Source: Caulobacter segnis ATCC 21756
GTDB taxonomy: Bacteria > Pseudomonadota > Alphaproteobacteria > Caulobacterales > Caulobacteraceae
Direction: 5' to 3'
DNA: 64,000 nt
Assembly: GCF_000092285.1 (NCBI RefSeq)
Contig: NC_014100.1
Coordinates: 3,100,001 to 3,164,000, forward strand
Positions within the stretch are counted from its first letter, which is position 1. Each line of letters starts with the position of its first letter. The notes under the pieces are model-generated. The model saw nothing but the letters and a program-made list of their open reading frames with translations. It did no database searches and had not been told where the DNA came from. Of this stretch, positions 26,592 to 35,668 are shown piece by piece. A program made the position numbers and the translations under genes.

Positions 26592-27122
26592 CTAGTCCAT
26601 CGCGCCGATGTAAGGCAGGCCGCGGCTCTTGCCCTCGTCGTCGAGGCCGTAGCCCACCAGGTAGCGCGCGGGCGCCTCCCAGGCCACGAAGTCGGGCTCC
26701 ATGCCGCGCGAGGTCGGCCAGGGCTTGCGGGCGAAGACGGCGGTCAGCACTTCGCTGGCGCCGGCGTCCTTCACCAGCCGTGCGGCTTCGGACAGCGACA
26801 GACCGGTGTCGAAGACATCGTCGACGACCAGAGCCCGACGGCCGACCAGCGGACGCTGCAGGTCCGCGCGGACCTCGCACCGACCCGAGCTCTTGCGCTC
26901 GTCGTGATACGACGCCAGCCACAGCGCGTCGAAACGCACGTCGCGGCCGGCCTTATAGAGCGCCCGGGTCAGATCGGCGGCGAACCAGAGGCCGCCGGTG
27001 AGCAGGCAGACGACCACGGTGTCGTCGTCGATGCGCGGCGCGATCGCTTCGGCCAGCGCCTTCACCCGTTCGGCGATCTCGGCTTCCGAGATCAGGACTT
27101 CGGGTTTCTTGGAGTCATTCAT
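26592..27122 (-). CDS. Phosphoribosyltransferase (hypoxanthine type)
   Basis: Type I phosphoribosyltransferase of 176 residues from ATG 27122, probably purine salvage of hypoxanthine/guanine. Features: VVVCLLTGGLWFAADLTRAL, the PRPP-binding loop LVVDDVFDTGLSLSEAARLV, and late DFVAWEAPARYLVGYGLDDE, similar to bacterial HPRT. Its start overlaps the DUF3426 stop by 8 bp (ATGAATGA arrangement), which implies translational coupling; no clear ribosome site is otherwise visible. Confidence 0.88.
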   Translation of the reverse strand: MNDSKKPEVLISEAEIAERVKALAEAIAPRIDDDTVVVCLLTGGLWFAADLTRALYKAGRDVRFDALWLASYHDERKSSGRCEVRADLQRPLVGRRALVVDDVFDTGLSLSEAARLVKDAGASEVLTAVFARKPWPTSRGMEPDFVAWEAPARYLVGYGLDDEGKSRGLPYIGAMD

Positions 27123-28065
27123 GGTGAGCGGGTTCGTGAGAGGCTGTAGGGACGGTTTTGTCCCCGCTCTCATGTCCCGGGGGGGCATGTCCAGCCGCTT
27201 CTGACGCCGCGGACGTCTCCTGCGCCCCACGCAGGGCGACATCGGGCTTCTCTTCATGCCCCGCGGCGGCCTTATCATGGCCGTTTGACGGGTGGATCGG
27301 GGCCTTCACGCCGCCCTCTTCGCTCTCGAACCCGATCTGCAGATCCTTGGCGGTGCTGGGAGGATCCATGAACGTGATCGAGAAGTGGCGGACCTCGCCG
27401 GGCGGGATCTTGGCGTCATGAGCCGCCGCCAGTTGGCCGGAGACGCGCTTGCCCTGGCCGTTCAGCAGCTCGACCCGGAGCGCCGGCGCCGCCACCGCGT
27501 GCTCGGTGATGTTGCGGATAGCGCCCGTGACGGTGACGGCGGCGTGGCCATCCTTCATCAGCGGCTGGGCCTTGATGCTGCCGCGGTCGATCACGAGGCC
27601 CACGGTGTTCACCGGCAAGCCCACGGCCGCGTAGGCCCCGGCCGTCCCTGGCAGGATCCGGACGATGTCGATGCGGAAGATCAAGGCGCCGATCACCAGC
27701 GCTGCCATCACGGCCGCCATGCCGGCCCAGATGATCCCCGTGACGGTGGCCTCGCGCAGCCGCCGCTCGGCGTCGGCGCGGGCGCGGAACACCTTTGGCA
27801 ACTCCTCGCCCGGCAGAGCGCTGACCGGCGGTTCCTCGGCCGCCTCGGGCTGAGGCGGTTCTTCAGCGGAAGCCGTCGCGACGTCCGCGGCCCCTCGGCT
27901 CGCGAGGCTGGGATTTTCGGGGTCTTCGAAGAGGTCGGTCGCGTCCTCGTTACGCGCGGTCCAGCGATGGCCGCAGGCCGCGCAGCGCACGACCCGGCCT
28001 TCCGGACCGACCTTGGAGTCGTCCACGAAATAGCGGCTGGCGCACTCCGGACAGGTCAGTATCAT
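27115..28065 (-). CDS. Zinc-ribbon (MJ0042) and DUF3426 membrane protein
   Basis: A 316-residue protein. The N-terminal zinc ribbon MILTCPECASRYFVDDSKVG / VVRCAACGHRW has two CxxC pairs. A disordered Pro/Glu-rich linker, one transmembrane helix (about residues 110-135) and a C-terminal DUF3426 domain with VTGAIRNITEHAVAAPALRV follow. The tail is His/Glu/Lys rich. ATG 28065 is preferred over the in-frame GTG 28089. The function is unknown; this family commonly sits next to ftsEX and a phosphoribosyltransferase in alphaproteobacteria, as here. Confidence 0.85.
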   Translation of the reverse strand: MILTCPECASRYFVDDSKVGPEGRVVRCAACGHRWTARNEDATDLFEDPENPSLASRGAADVATASAEEPPQPEAAEEPPVSALPGEELPKVFRARADAERRLREATVTGIIWAGMAAVMAALVIGALIFRIDIVRILPGTAGAYAAVGLPVNTVGLVIDRGSIKAQPLMKDGHAAVTVTGAIRNITEHAVAAPALRVELLNGQGKRVSGQLAAAHDAKIPPGEVRHFSITFMDPPSTAKDLQIGFESEEGGVKAPIHPSNGHDKAAAGHEEKPDVALRGAQETSAASEAAGHAPPGHESGDKTVPTASHEPAHHE

Positions 28066-28147
28066 GGCCGCGAATCGAACGATCCCCACACGCTCTTACG
28101 GGGTCGCCCATTTTAACCCTGATGTCCAGAAAGCCCAGTGACGCGCC

Positions 28148-28855
28148 TTGCGGATCGACACAGAACAGGGCGATGACGCCCTACCGGTGGTCCGCTTCGA
28201 AGGCGTCTCCATGCGCTACGGTCGGGCGCCGGAAACCCTCAAGGATATCAGCTTCTCCCTCCGTCAGGGCTCGTTCCATTTCCTGACCGGAGCGTCCGGC
28301 GCGGGCAAGAGTTCGCTGCTCAAACTGATCTATCTGGCCCACCGTGCGTCACGAGGACGCGTGGAGCTTTTCGGCCGCGACATCAGTCTGCTGCACGCCC
28401 AGGATCTGCCCTTTGTGCGACGCCGGATCGGCGTGGTCTTCCAGGAGTTCCGGCTGCTGGATCACCTGTCGGTGTTCGACAACGCGGCCCTGCCGCTGCG
28501 CATCCTCAAGCGCAAGCCCGCCACCTATCGCGAGGACGTCGCCGAACTGCTGACTTGGGTCGGTCTGGGCGATCGCATGCACGCCCTGCCCGCGACCTTG
28601 TCCGGCGGCGAGAAGCAGCGCCTGGCCATCGCGCGCGCCGTGGTGGATCGCCCCGATATCCTGCTGGCGGACGAACCGACGGGCAATGTCGACCCCGCCA
28701 TGTCGCTGCGCCTGCTGCGCCTGTTCGTCGAGCTGAACCGCCTGGGCACCACGGTGCTGATCGCCACCCACGACGAGGACATGGTGGCGCGCGCCGGCAG
28801 GCCCGCCCTGCGTCTGCACGACGGTCGCCTGCTGGGCGCGGAGGCCACGCCGTGA
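28148..28855 (+). CDS. ftsE: Cell division ATP-binding protein FtsE
   Basis: ATPase of the FtsEX complex that couples the divisome to peptidoglycan hydrolase activation. 235 residues from TTG 28148. All ABC motifs are present: Walker A GASGAGKSSLLK, Q-loop FQEF, signature LSGGEKQRLAIARA, Walker B ILLADEPTGNVDP, H-loop ATHDEDM. VSMRYGRAPETLKDISF at the start is FtsE-like. The stop overlaps the ftsX GTG by 4 bp. It is divergent from the DUF3426 gene. Confidence 0.93.
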   Translation: MRIDTEQGDDALPVVRFEGVSMRYGRAPETLKDISFSLRQGSFHFLTGASGAGKSSLLKLIYLAHRASRGRVELFGRDISLLHAQDLPFVRRRIGVVFQEFRLLDHLSVFDNAALPLRILKRKPATYREDVAELLTWVGLGDRMHALPATLSGGEKQRLAIARAVVDRPDILLADEPTGNVDPAMSLRLLRLFVELNRLGTTVLIATHDEDMVARAGRPALRLHDGRLLGAEATP

Positions 28856-29745
28856 CCGCGCTGTTCGACGTCTCGCGCTGGCGCCCCGGACCGCTGTTGC
28901 CGCCGCGCGACGCGCGGGATGGCGCGCTGGTGTTCGTCGTGGCCGTGCTGTGTTTCCTGGCGGTCCTCACGGCCTTGGCCGCCCTGGCCGCCAACCGCGC
29001 CGCCCACGGCTGGACATCGCAGTTGACGGGGTCGGCCACCGTCGTGGTGCGAGCCCGCGCCGGCGAGACCCCCGACAGCGCCGCCGCCCGCGCCGCCGAG
29101 ACCCTCGCGGGCGTTCGCGGCGTGGTGGAGGCCCAGGCCTTGACCCGCGAAAAGGCCGAGGCCCTCCTGGAGCCGTGGATCGGCAAGGACGCGTTGGTCG
29201 AGGACCTGCCGACGCCGCGCCTCGTGACCCTGGACCTGGATCCCAAGGCCCCGCCCACCGCTCAGACCCTGGACAAGGCCCTCCGATCGGCAGGCGTGGA
29301 CGCCACGATCGACGACCACAGCCGCTGGATCGCCGATATCGAGCGCGCCGCCGACATGGCGCGCCTGGCGGCGCTCGGCGTCTTCACCCTGATCGCGGCG
29401 GCCGCCGCGGCGGTGATCGCGTTCGCCACCCGAGCGGGCCTGGCCGCGCGCCGTGACGTCATCGAAGTCTTGCACTTTTCCGGGGCCGAGCGCGGATTCA
29501 TCGCCGGTCTGTTCCAGGGGCGTTTCGCCGCCATGGGTGCGCTAGCCGGCTTGCTGGGCGGCGCGGGCGCGGCCGGAGTCGGCGCGCTTCTGCGCTATTT
29601 CGGCGGCGGCGCGGGCCTCGCGCCTGTTCTGCCCCTGGCCTGGATGGACCTGCTGGCGGCCGCCCCCGCGCCCGTCGTGGCGGCGTTGATCGCCGGCGTC
29701 TCCGCACGGCTGGCCGCATCGCGGATCGTGGGGGAGATGGCGTGA
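28852..29745 (+). CDS. ftsX: Cell division protein FtsX
   Basis: Permease-like partner of FtsE, 297 residues from GTG 28852 (overlapping the ftsE stop). One N-terminal helix (GALVFVVAVLCFLAVLTALA), a periplasmic ECD of about 130 residues (SATVVVRARAGETPDSAAAR...), then three C-terminal helices with FATRAGLAARRDVIEVLHFS, GAERGFIAGLFQGRFAAMGA, matching the FtsX topology. It interacts with FtsE in the cytoplasm and hydrolase regulators in the periplasm. The next gene ydcF-like overlaps by 4 bp. Confidence 0.92.
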   Translation: MTALFDVSRWRPGPLLPPRDARDGALVFVVAVLCFLAVLTALAALAANRAAHGWTSQLTGSATVVVRARAGETPDSAAARAAETLAGVRGVVEAQALTREKAEALLEPWIGKDALVEDLPTPRLVTLDLDPKAPPTAQTLDKALRSAGVDATIDDHSRWIADIERAADMARLAALGVFTLIAAAAAAVIAFATRAGLAARRDVIEVLHFSGAERGFIAGLFQGRFAAMGALAGLLGGAGAAGVGALLRYFGGGAGLAPVLPLAWMDLLAAAPAPVVAALIAGVSARLAASRIVGEMA

Positions 29746-30359
29746 AGTCCCTGGCCGCCTTGCTGATCGCCCTGATGATCTGGGGACTGGGTCTGGTGGC
29801 GTTCACCGGACGCGTGGACCTTTCCACGCCCGCGCCAGAGCCGCCCGAGGCGGACGGGGTCGTCGCCCTGACCGGCGCTTCGAGCCTTCGCCTGGAAGCC
29901 GCCACCCGGTTGCTCGAGGAGGGCAAGGGTAAGCGGCTGCTCATCTCGGGCGTCAACCGCGAGACCACCCGCGCCGACGTGCAGAGCGTGACGAAGGCCG
30001 TCAAACCGATCTACGATTGCTGCGTGGACCTCGGGTTCACGGCCGCCAACACCGTCGGCAATGCGCTGGAGACCGCCGAATGGGCGCGATCGAAGGGCTA
30101 TAAGAGCCTGATCGTGGTCACCGCCGACTATCACATGCCCCGCTCGATGCTGGAGCTCAGCGCCGCGATGCCGGGCGTAAAGCTCTTCCCCTATCCGGTG
30201 AAGACGGACCTCAACGCGCATCGGTGGTGGAAAACCAGCATCAGCGCGCGGCGCATGATCGTGGAATATTGTAAGTATCTGGCCATCCTGGGACGCGAGG
30301 CGTTCCTGGGCCTTGGCCCCAAGACCAAACCCGCCCCCGAGGCGAAGGACGTTCCTTGA
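29742..30359 (+). CDS. YdcF family (DUF218) membrane-anchored protein
   Basis: A 205-residue protein from GTG 29742, overlapping the ftsX stop. It has an N-terminal helix (LAALLIALMIWGLGLVAFTG) and a DUF218 domain: GVVALTGASSLRLEAATRLL, KRLLISGVN, GFTAANTVGNALETAEWARS, VTADYHMPRSMLEL. Relatives include SanA and ElyC, which influence envelope integrity and lipid-carrier metabolism. Placement between ftsX and plsC supports an envelope role. Confidence 0.87.
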   Translation: MKSLAALLIALMIWGLGLVAFTGRVDLSTPAPEPPEADGVVALTGASSLRLEAATRLLEEGKGKRLLISGVNRETTRADVQSVTKAVKPIYDCCVDLGFTAANTVGNALETAEWARSKGYKSLIVVTADYHMPRSMLELSAAMPGVKLFPYPVKTDLNAHRWWKTSISARRMIVEYCKYLAILGREAFLGLGPKTKPAPEAKDVP

Positions 30360-31066
30360 TCTATCTGCGCTCGTTTCTTTTCCAGCTGTTCTTCTGGCTG
30401 TGGTCGGCGACGATGGCGATCTTGATGCTCGCCACCCTTCCCCTGCCGCGCGCGGCCAATCGCGTCAGCATGGCTGTGTGGTCCAGAGGCCTGATGCTCG
30501 GGCTGCGCTGGCTGGCGGGCATTCGCATCGAGATCCGCGGCCGCGAGAACGTGCCGACCGGGGCGGCTATCGTCGCCGCCAAGCATCAGTCGATGTTCGA
30601 CGTCTTCAGCCAGTTCGCCATCCTGCCGGACGCCTGCTTCGTCATGAAGAAGGAGCTCTTGATGGTGCCGCTGTTCGGCTGGCACGGGCAGAAGGCCAAG
30701 ATGATCGTCGTCGATCGCGACGGCCACTCGGCGGCGCTCAAGAAGCTCGTCCGCGACGCCGTCGATCGCATGAAGCACACGCGCCAGGTCGTGATCTTCC
30801 CGGAAGGCACGCGGGGCGACGTCGGCCAGCCCGGCGACTACAAGCCCGGGATCGCGGCGCTCTATCGCGAACTGGACATGCCGGTCACGCCGCTGGCCCT
30901 CAACTGCGGCAGCCACTGGGACAAGGGCTTCCTGCGCAAGCCGGGGACCATCGTGTTCCACTATCTTGAGCCGATCCCCGCGGGCTTGAAGCGCGCCGAG
31001 TTCATGCGCGAGTTGCAGACCCGCATCGACACGGCGACCAAGGCGCTTGAGGACGAGGGGATTTAG
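30356..31066 (+). CDS. plsC: 1-acyl-sn-glycerol-3-phosphate acyltransferase
   Basis: Makes phosphatidic acid from lysophosphatidic acid at the inner membrane. 236 residues from TTG 30356, overlapping the ydcF-like stop. N-terminal membrane helix, then the catalytic HxxxxD motif in VAAKHQSMFDVFSQF, MVPLFGWH, and the substrate motif VVIFPEGTRGD. It is the last gene of the ftsE-ftsX-ydcF-plsC operon, in which each junction overlaps by 4 bp. Confidence 0.92.
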   Translation: MIYLRSFLFQLFFWLWSATMAILMLATLPLPRAANRVSMAVWSRGLMLGLRWLAGIRIEIRGRENVPTGAAIVAAKHQSMFDVFSQFAILPDACFVMKKELLMVPLFGWHGQKAKMIVVDRDGHSAALKKLVRDAVDRMKHTRQVVIFPEGTRGDVGQPGDYKPGIAALYRELDMPVTPLALNCGSHWDKGFLRKPGTIVFHYLEPIPAGLKRAEFMRELQTRIDTATKALEDEGI

Positions 31067-31625
31067 CCTCCCACCGGCTCCAACGCCTCGACCAGCTTCA
31101 AGAGCCTCTCCATGGCGTGGTCGCGCACGCCATCGTCGCGCAGATGCGAGACGAGATCGCTGAGGTAGTCGACGTTGCGTCCCGAAAGTCCTTGCGCGCC
31201 GGCGATCAGTTTCGCCTGCTGCTCCAGCGTCAGATCGCCAGCCCACTGGGCGTGCTGTCGGTCCGACAGGAAGACCAGCGCCGGAACCTTGGCGGCGCTG
31301 TCCAGTTTCACATCGCGCCATGTTTCGAAATAGGTCTCGGTCGGCTGCTCGCGTTCGCGCAGATAGGCGTAGACGTCTTCCCATTCAGAGGCCGCGACGC
31401 GATAGGCCATGCCGCGCACCGCGCCGCCGGGCGCCAGGCCCAGAACCAGGCCCGGCCGCTCATACGTGCCACGATGATGGACCGAATAGATGCAGAACGC
31501 GCGGCGCCGCCCGTGGAGCACGGCCGTTCTTCGGTCTATGAACGGGAACCCGGGCGCCGCCACATCAGCGATCCGTAACCGAACACCCAGCGATCTTCGC
31601 CGCCGCCTGCCAAACCCATAGCCAT
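31063..31625 (-). pseudogene. ChaC-like gamma-glutamylcyclotransferase, single frameshift
   Basis: Two frames together encode one ChaC-like enzyme, which cleaves gamma-glutamyl peptides such as glutathione. The first (ATG 31625 to TAG 31538-31536) carries the signature WVFGYGSLMWRRPG; the second (to 31063) carries RAFCIYSVHHRGTYERPGLV, AVRGMAYRV and REREQPTETYF. One added base in the CCC/GGG runs at 31549-31554 would join them as ...MWRRPGFPFIDRR.... As given the product is broken. It is either a real 1 bp deletion or a homopolymer miscall. It converges on plsC with a 4 bp overlap. Confidence 0.82.
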
Positions 31626-31646
31626 TCCCGACTGGACGCGCCTTTC

Positions 31647-32657
31647 ATGACCCATAGCGACGCCGCCCCGTCTCGCAAAGCCCACCGCGGGCGCCTCTTC
31701 GCGCCTTTCATCCTCGCCGCCCTCGTCGCGGGCGGTTGGAGCTATGGCTGGTTCTGGCTGCGCGGTCAGGCCGAGCAGCGGATGGACGCCGAAGCGGCCG
31801 ACCTGAAATCGCGCGGCTACGACCTGTCCTGGAGCAGCCGCACCTTTCACGGCTTCCCCTTCCGGATGAACGTCGACCTGGCCGACGCCCGCGTCGCCGA
31901 GCCCACCGGCTGGGCGGTCCGCGCGCCGGTGCTGAAGGGCGAAGCCGCCATCTTCGACGTCACCCACTGGGTGCTGGTCGCGCCTCAAGGCGTGGTGCTG
32001 ACCCGGCCTGAAGCCGGCGACGTGACCATCACCGGCCAGGCGCTGCGGGCCAGCATCTCGCACATCAAGGAATACCCGCCGCGCATCTCGGTCGAAGGCG
32101 CGGGCCTGACCTTCACGCCGGCGGCCGGCGCCAAGCCGTTCCAGCTGGTCTCGGCGGACGGCATGCAACTGCACCTGCGCGCCGGTCCCGACGACCAGGG
32201 CGCGATCCTGTTTAAGGCCGACGGCGCCAAGACCGCCTTCACCGGCCTGCTGGGCCGCATCGCCCAGGACAAGACCGCCTCGATGGTGCTCGAAACCCGT
32301 CTGTCCCATGTCTCGGCGCTGCGTGGACGCAACTGGGAAGCGGCGGTGAAGGGCTGGAGCGCCGCGGGCGGCCAGATCACCTTCCAGCAGAGCCAGATCC
32401 TGGCCGGCGACGCCGAGGGCAAGGCCAAGTCCGGCGTTCTTTCCGTCGATTCCGAGGGACGTCTCATCGGTGACCTCGAAGTCGCCATCACGGAACGGGT
32501 CGACCTTTCCAAGCCGATCCGCACGCCCGAGCAGGCCCTGGCCGCGGCCGCCCAGGCCATGGGACGCGAGCCGGTCATCGAGGCCAGCCTGCATTTCCGC
32601 GAGGGCCGCAGCTTCCTGGGCGTCCTCGACACCGGTCCCGCGCCGACGGTCTACTGA
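31647..32657 (+). CDS. DUF2125 domain-containing protein
   Basis: A 336-residue protein with one N-terminal membrane anchor (LFAPFILAALVAGGWSYGWF) followed by a large non-cytoplasmic beta-rich domain. Landmarks of DUF2125 are LKSRGYDLSWSSRTFHGFPF, RMNVDLADARV and DVTHWVLVAPQGVVLTRPEA. The function is unknown; the fold resembles periplasmic AsmA/DUF945-like proteins in general pattern. It is divergent from the ChaC-like gene, about 20 bp away, and upstream of the tyrosine cluster. Confidence 0.87.
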   Translation: MTHSDAAPSRKAHRGRLFAPFILAALVAGGWSYGWFWLRGQAEQRMDAEAADLKSRGYDLSWSSRTFHGFPFRMNVDLADARVAEPTGWAVRAPVLKGEAAIFDVTHWVLVAPQGVVLTRPEAGDVTITGQALRASISHIKEYPPRISVEGAGLTFTPAAGAKPFQLVSADGMQLHLRAGPDDQGAILFKADGAKTAFTGLLGRIAQDKTASMVLETRLSHVSALRGRNWEAAVKGWSAAGGQITFQQSQILAGDAEGKAKSGVLSVDSEGRLIGDLEVAITERVDLSKPIRTPEQALAAAAQAMGREPVIEASLHFREGRSFLGVLDTGPAPTVY

Positions 32658-32760
32658 TCGAGCAACGATCACCCAAAACGCAATTTTCTTCCCGTGTAGG
32701 CTGGCTATTGCGTGTTCGGCGGCAAAGACTATGGTCCGCCCTCCAATTTCGGGGAAGAAC

Positions 32761-33561
32761 ATGGGCAGCGACGCGACGGACGCCACGCCGTCTCTCGAAG
32801 AGGTCCGATGGCGGCTCGACGCCATCGACGGTGAACTGCTGAAGCTGCTCGACGAGCGCGCCAGCCTGGCCGGCGCGGTCGCCGCCGCCAAGCGGGCCTC
32901 GGGCGACACCGGTTTTGGCCTGCGCCCCGGCCGCGAGGCCCAGATCGTCCGCAAGCTGCTCGACGCCCCCCGCAGGGGCGCTTCCGACGCCCTGGTCATC
33001 CGCATCTGGCGCGAGATCATGGCCGACAACCTGGCGCGCCAGGGCCCGTACCAACTGGGCGTCTTCGGCGGCCGCGAGCCCGCACGCACGGTCGAGCTGG
33101 CCCGCCTCCGCTTCGGAACCGCGCCGCGCCTGTCTCTCGTCGCGACGCCCCAGGACGCCTTGGCCGTCGCCCGGGCCCCGTGGGGCGTCGCCGTTCTGCC
33201 GCTGGCCAGCGACACGCCCTGGTGGGGGCGCCTGCTGGCCGAGCCGAAGCTGAAGGTGTTCGCCGCCCTGCCCTGCCTGGCCGGCTGGGGACCGCAAGCC
33301 GCGCTCGCCATCGCCGAGGTGGAGGTCGAGCCGACCGGCGGCGACCAGACCTTCTGGGTCAGCGACTCGCCCAAGAGCGCGGCCGCCGTCGTCGAGGCCC
33401 TCGGCCAGGACGGGGTCGCCGCCGAACTGATCGCCGAGGCCGGCGGCCTCAAGCTGTTTTCGCTGTCCGGCTTCTTCCAGGCGGACGACGAGCGGCTGGC
33501 CCGCGCGCCTGGCCAACTGACCGGCGTCATCGGGGCTGCGCCCGAGCAGTTCGACGTGTAA
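32761..33561 (+). CDS. Chorismate mutase with C-terminal prephenate dehydratase-like extension
   Basis: A 266-residue protein from ATG 32761 after GGGGAAG. Residues 10-100 form an AroQ-type chorismate mutase: EEVRWRLDAIDGELLKLLDE, RASLAGAVAAAKR, RPGREAQIVRKLL. The remaining ~165 residues (YQLGVFGGREPARTVELARL ... GGLKLFSLSGFF) look like a divergent prephenate-dehydratase/ACT-type region; I do not see the usual dehydratase TRF motif. It supplies prephenate to the following hisC-type aminotransferase and tyrC genes. Confidence 0.85.
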   Translation: MGSDATDATPSLEEVRWRLDAIDGELLKLLDERASLAGAVAAAKRASGDTGFGLRPGREAQIVRKLLDAPRRGASDALVIRIWREIMADNLARQGPYQLGVFGGREPARTVELARLRFGTAPRLSLVATPQDALAVARAPWGVAVLPLASDTPWWGRLLAEPKLKVFAALPCLAGWGPQAALAIAEVEVEPTGGDQTFWVSDSPKSAAAVVEALGQDGVAAELIAEAGGLKLFSLSGFFQADDERLARAPGQLTGVIGAAPEQFDV

Positions 33562-33607
33562 GAAGCGGCCGCCGTACATCTGAACCGTACGGAGCCTGAG
33601 TAGTCCG

Positions 33608-34729
33608 ATGACCGCCTCCGCAGCCGACCGCTTCGCCGCGCCTCGCCCCGTCCCCAAGGCCGGGATCCTCGACATCCACGCCTATGTCGGCGGCAAGTCG
33701 AAGGTCGAAGGCGTCGCGCATCCGGTGAAGCTGTCGAGCAACGAGAACATCCTGGGCAGCAGCGACAAGGCCAAGGCGGCCTATCGCGACGCGGTCGACC
33801 GCCTGCACATCTATCCGGACGGCAAGGCCAATATCCTGCGCGCGGCGGTGGCCGAGCGTTTCAAGCTCGAACCCGAGCGCCTGACCTTCGGCGACGGCAG
33901 CGACGAGATCTTCGCCCTGCTGTGCCAGGTCTATCTCGAGCCCGGCGACAACATCGTCCAGGGCGAGCACGGCTTCGCCGCCTACGCCATCGGCGCCCGC
34001 GCCTGCCAGGCCGAGGTGCGGATGGCCAAGGAGATCAACCACCGCATCGACGTCGACGAGGTGGCCAAGTGCGTCGACGAGCGCACGCGCCTCGTCTTCA
34101 TCGCCAATCCGGCCAATCCGACCGGCACCTGGCTGACGGGCGAGGAGATCCGCGCCCTGCACGCGGCCCTGCCGCCGTCGGTGCTCCTCGTCCTGGACGG
34201 CGCCTATGCTGAGTTCTGTAGCGATCCGCGTTTCGAGGACGGCCTCGACCTGGCCCGTACCGCCGAGAACGTGATCGTCACGCGCACCTTCTCGAAGCTG
34301 CACGGCCTGGCGGCCCTGCGTGTCGGCTGGGGCTACGCGCCCAGCCACATCATCGAACCGATCGACCGTATCCGCCCGCCGTTCAACACTTCGATCCCCG
34401 CCCAGGAGGCGGCGGTCGCGGCGCTGTTCGACGACGACTTCCAGGCCCGCTCCCTGGCCCTGGTCGAGCAATGGCGCCCGTGGCTGACCCAGCAGTTGGG
34501 CGGCCTGGGCCTCGAGGTGACGCCGTCGGCCGCCAACTTCGTGCTGGCGACCTTCCCGACCACGCCGGGCAAGACGGCGCTGGAGGCTGAGGCCTTCCTG
34601 GCGTCGAAGGGTTATCTGGTCCGCGCGGTCGCCAACTACGGCCTGCCGAACGCGATCCGGATCACCATCGGCCTGGAAGAGCAGAACCGCGCCGTCGTCG
34701 ACCTCCTCGCCCAGTTCATGGGTCGATAG
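33608..34729 (+). CDS. hisC: Histidinol-phosphate / aromatic aminotransferase
   Basis: Class I/II PLP aminotransferase of 373 residues. Motifs: KLSSNENILGSS at the start, FGDGSDEIFALLCQVYLEPG, FIANPANPTGTWL, DGAYAEF, and the PLP-lysine segment TRTFSKLHGLAALRVGWGYA. HisC-type enzymes transaminate histidinol phosphate and often phenylpyruvate or prephenate. Its place between chorismate mutase and tyrC suggests the aromatic branch (tyrosine) as main or second role. It ends directly before tyrC. Confidence 0.9.
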   Translation: MTASAADRFAAPRPVPKAGILDIHAYVGGKSKVEGVAHPVKLSSNENILGSSDKAKAAYRDAVDRLHIYPDGKANILRAAVAERFKLEPERLTFGDGSDEIFALLCQVYLEPGDNIVQGEHGFAAYAIGARACQAEVRMAKEINHRIDVDEVAKCVDERTRLVFIANPANPTGTWLTGEEIRALHAALPPSVLLVLDGAYAEFCSDPRFEDGLDLARTAENVIVTRTFSKLHGLAALRVGWGYAPSHIIEPIDRIRPPFNTSIPAQEAAVAALFDDDFQARSLALVEQWRPWLTQQLGGLGLEVTPSAANFVLATFPTTPGKTALEAEAFLASKGYLVRAVANYGLPNAIRITIGLEEQNRAVVDLLAQFMGR

Positions 34730-35668
34730 ATGTCGCAGCCGGGTATCCTCTATCCCAAGATGACCGTGATCGGCGCGGGCCTGATCGGCGGGTCGATCAT
34801 TCGCGCCGCGCGTGAGCACGGCGTCGTCGGCGAGATCACCGTGGCCGACGCCAGCGAGGCGCATCGGGTTCGCGTCGTCGAACTGGGCGTCGCCGAACAC
34901 GTCACCGGCGACATCGCCGAGGCGGTCAAGGACGCCGACCTCGTGGTCCTCGCCACGCCGGTGCTGTCGATCCCCGACCTCGCCGCCCAGGTGATCCCGG
35001 CCATGAAGCCGGGCGCGACCCTGACCGACGTCGGCTCGACCAAGGGCAATGTCGCCGAGGCGTTCCGCGCCCAGGACTGCTCGAAGATCCACGCCATCCC
35101 CGGCCACCCGATCGCGGGCACCGAGCAGTCGGGCCCCGACGCGGGCTTTTCCGAGCTGTTCGAGAACCGCTGGACGATCCTGACGCCGCTGGAAAACGAC
35201 GACGAGGCCTACGCCGCCGCCGTCGCACGCCTGTCGACCTTCTGGCGCGCCTTCGGGGCCCAGGTCGAGCTGATGGACGAGAAGCACCACGACCTGGTGC
35301 TGGCCGTCGTCTCGCACCTGCCCCACCTGATCGCCTACACGATCGTCGGCAGCGCGGCGGACCTGGAGAACGTCACCGAGAACGAGGTCATCAAGTACTC
35401 GGCCTCGGGCTTCCGCGACTTCACTCGCATCGCCGCCAGCGACCCGACCATGTGGCGCGACATCTTCGTGGCCAACAAGGACGCGGTGCTGGAGATGCTG
35501 GGCCGCTTCACCGAGGACCTGCAGGCCATGAGCCGCGCGATCCGCTGGGGCGACGCCGACACCCTGCACACCCACTTCACCCGCACCCGCGCCATCCGCC
35601 GCGGCATCGTGGCGGCGGGCCAGGAAAGCGCCGAGCCAAACTTCGGACGGGACCGGGGCAAGCACTGA
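34730..35668 (+). CDS. tyrC: Prephenate/arogenate dehydrogenase family protein
   Basis: NAD(P)-dependent dehydrogenase of tyrosine synthesis, 312 residues, starting with no gap after hisC. Rossmann motif MTVIGAGLIGGSIIRAAREH, then LVVLATPVLSIPDLAAQVI, TDVGSTKGNV, the substrate-binding IPGHPIAGTEQSGPDAG, and EKHHDLVLAVVSHLPHLIAY. It may use prephenate or arogenate; the partner aminotransferase makes the arogenate route possible. It is the last gene of the tyrosine cluster. Confidence 0.92.
   Translation: MSQPGILYPKMTVIGAGLIGGSIIRAAREHGVVGEITVADASEAHRVRVVELGVAEHVTGDIAEAVKDADLVVLATPVLSIPDLAAQVIPAMKPGATLTDVGSTKGNVAEAFRAQDCSKIHAIPGHPIAGTEQSGPDAGFSELFENRWTILTPLENDDEAYAAAVARLSTFWRAFGAQVELMDEKHHDLVLAVVSHLPHLIAYTIVGSAADLENVTENEVIKYSASGFRDFTRIAASDPTMWRDIFVANKDAVLEMLGRFTEDLQAMSRAIRWGDADTLHTHFTRTRAIRRGIVAAGQESAEPNFGRDRGKH

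Noticed and set aside
31536..33530. 664-codon open frame on the minus strand
   Set aside because: It is antisense to the DUF2125 and chorismate mutase genes, whose proteins match families. High GC keeps stop codons rare on the opposite strand; only its final residues (the ChaC-like N-terminus) are real coding sequence.
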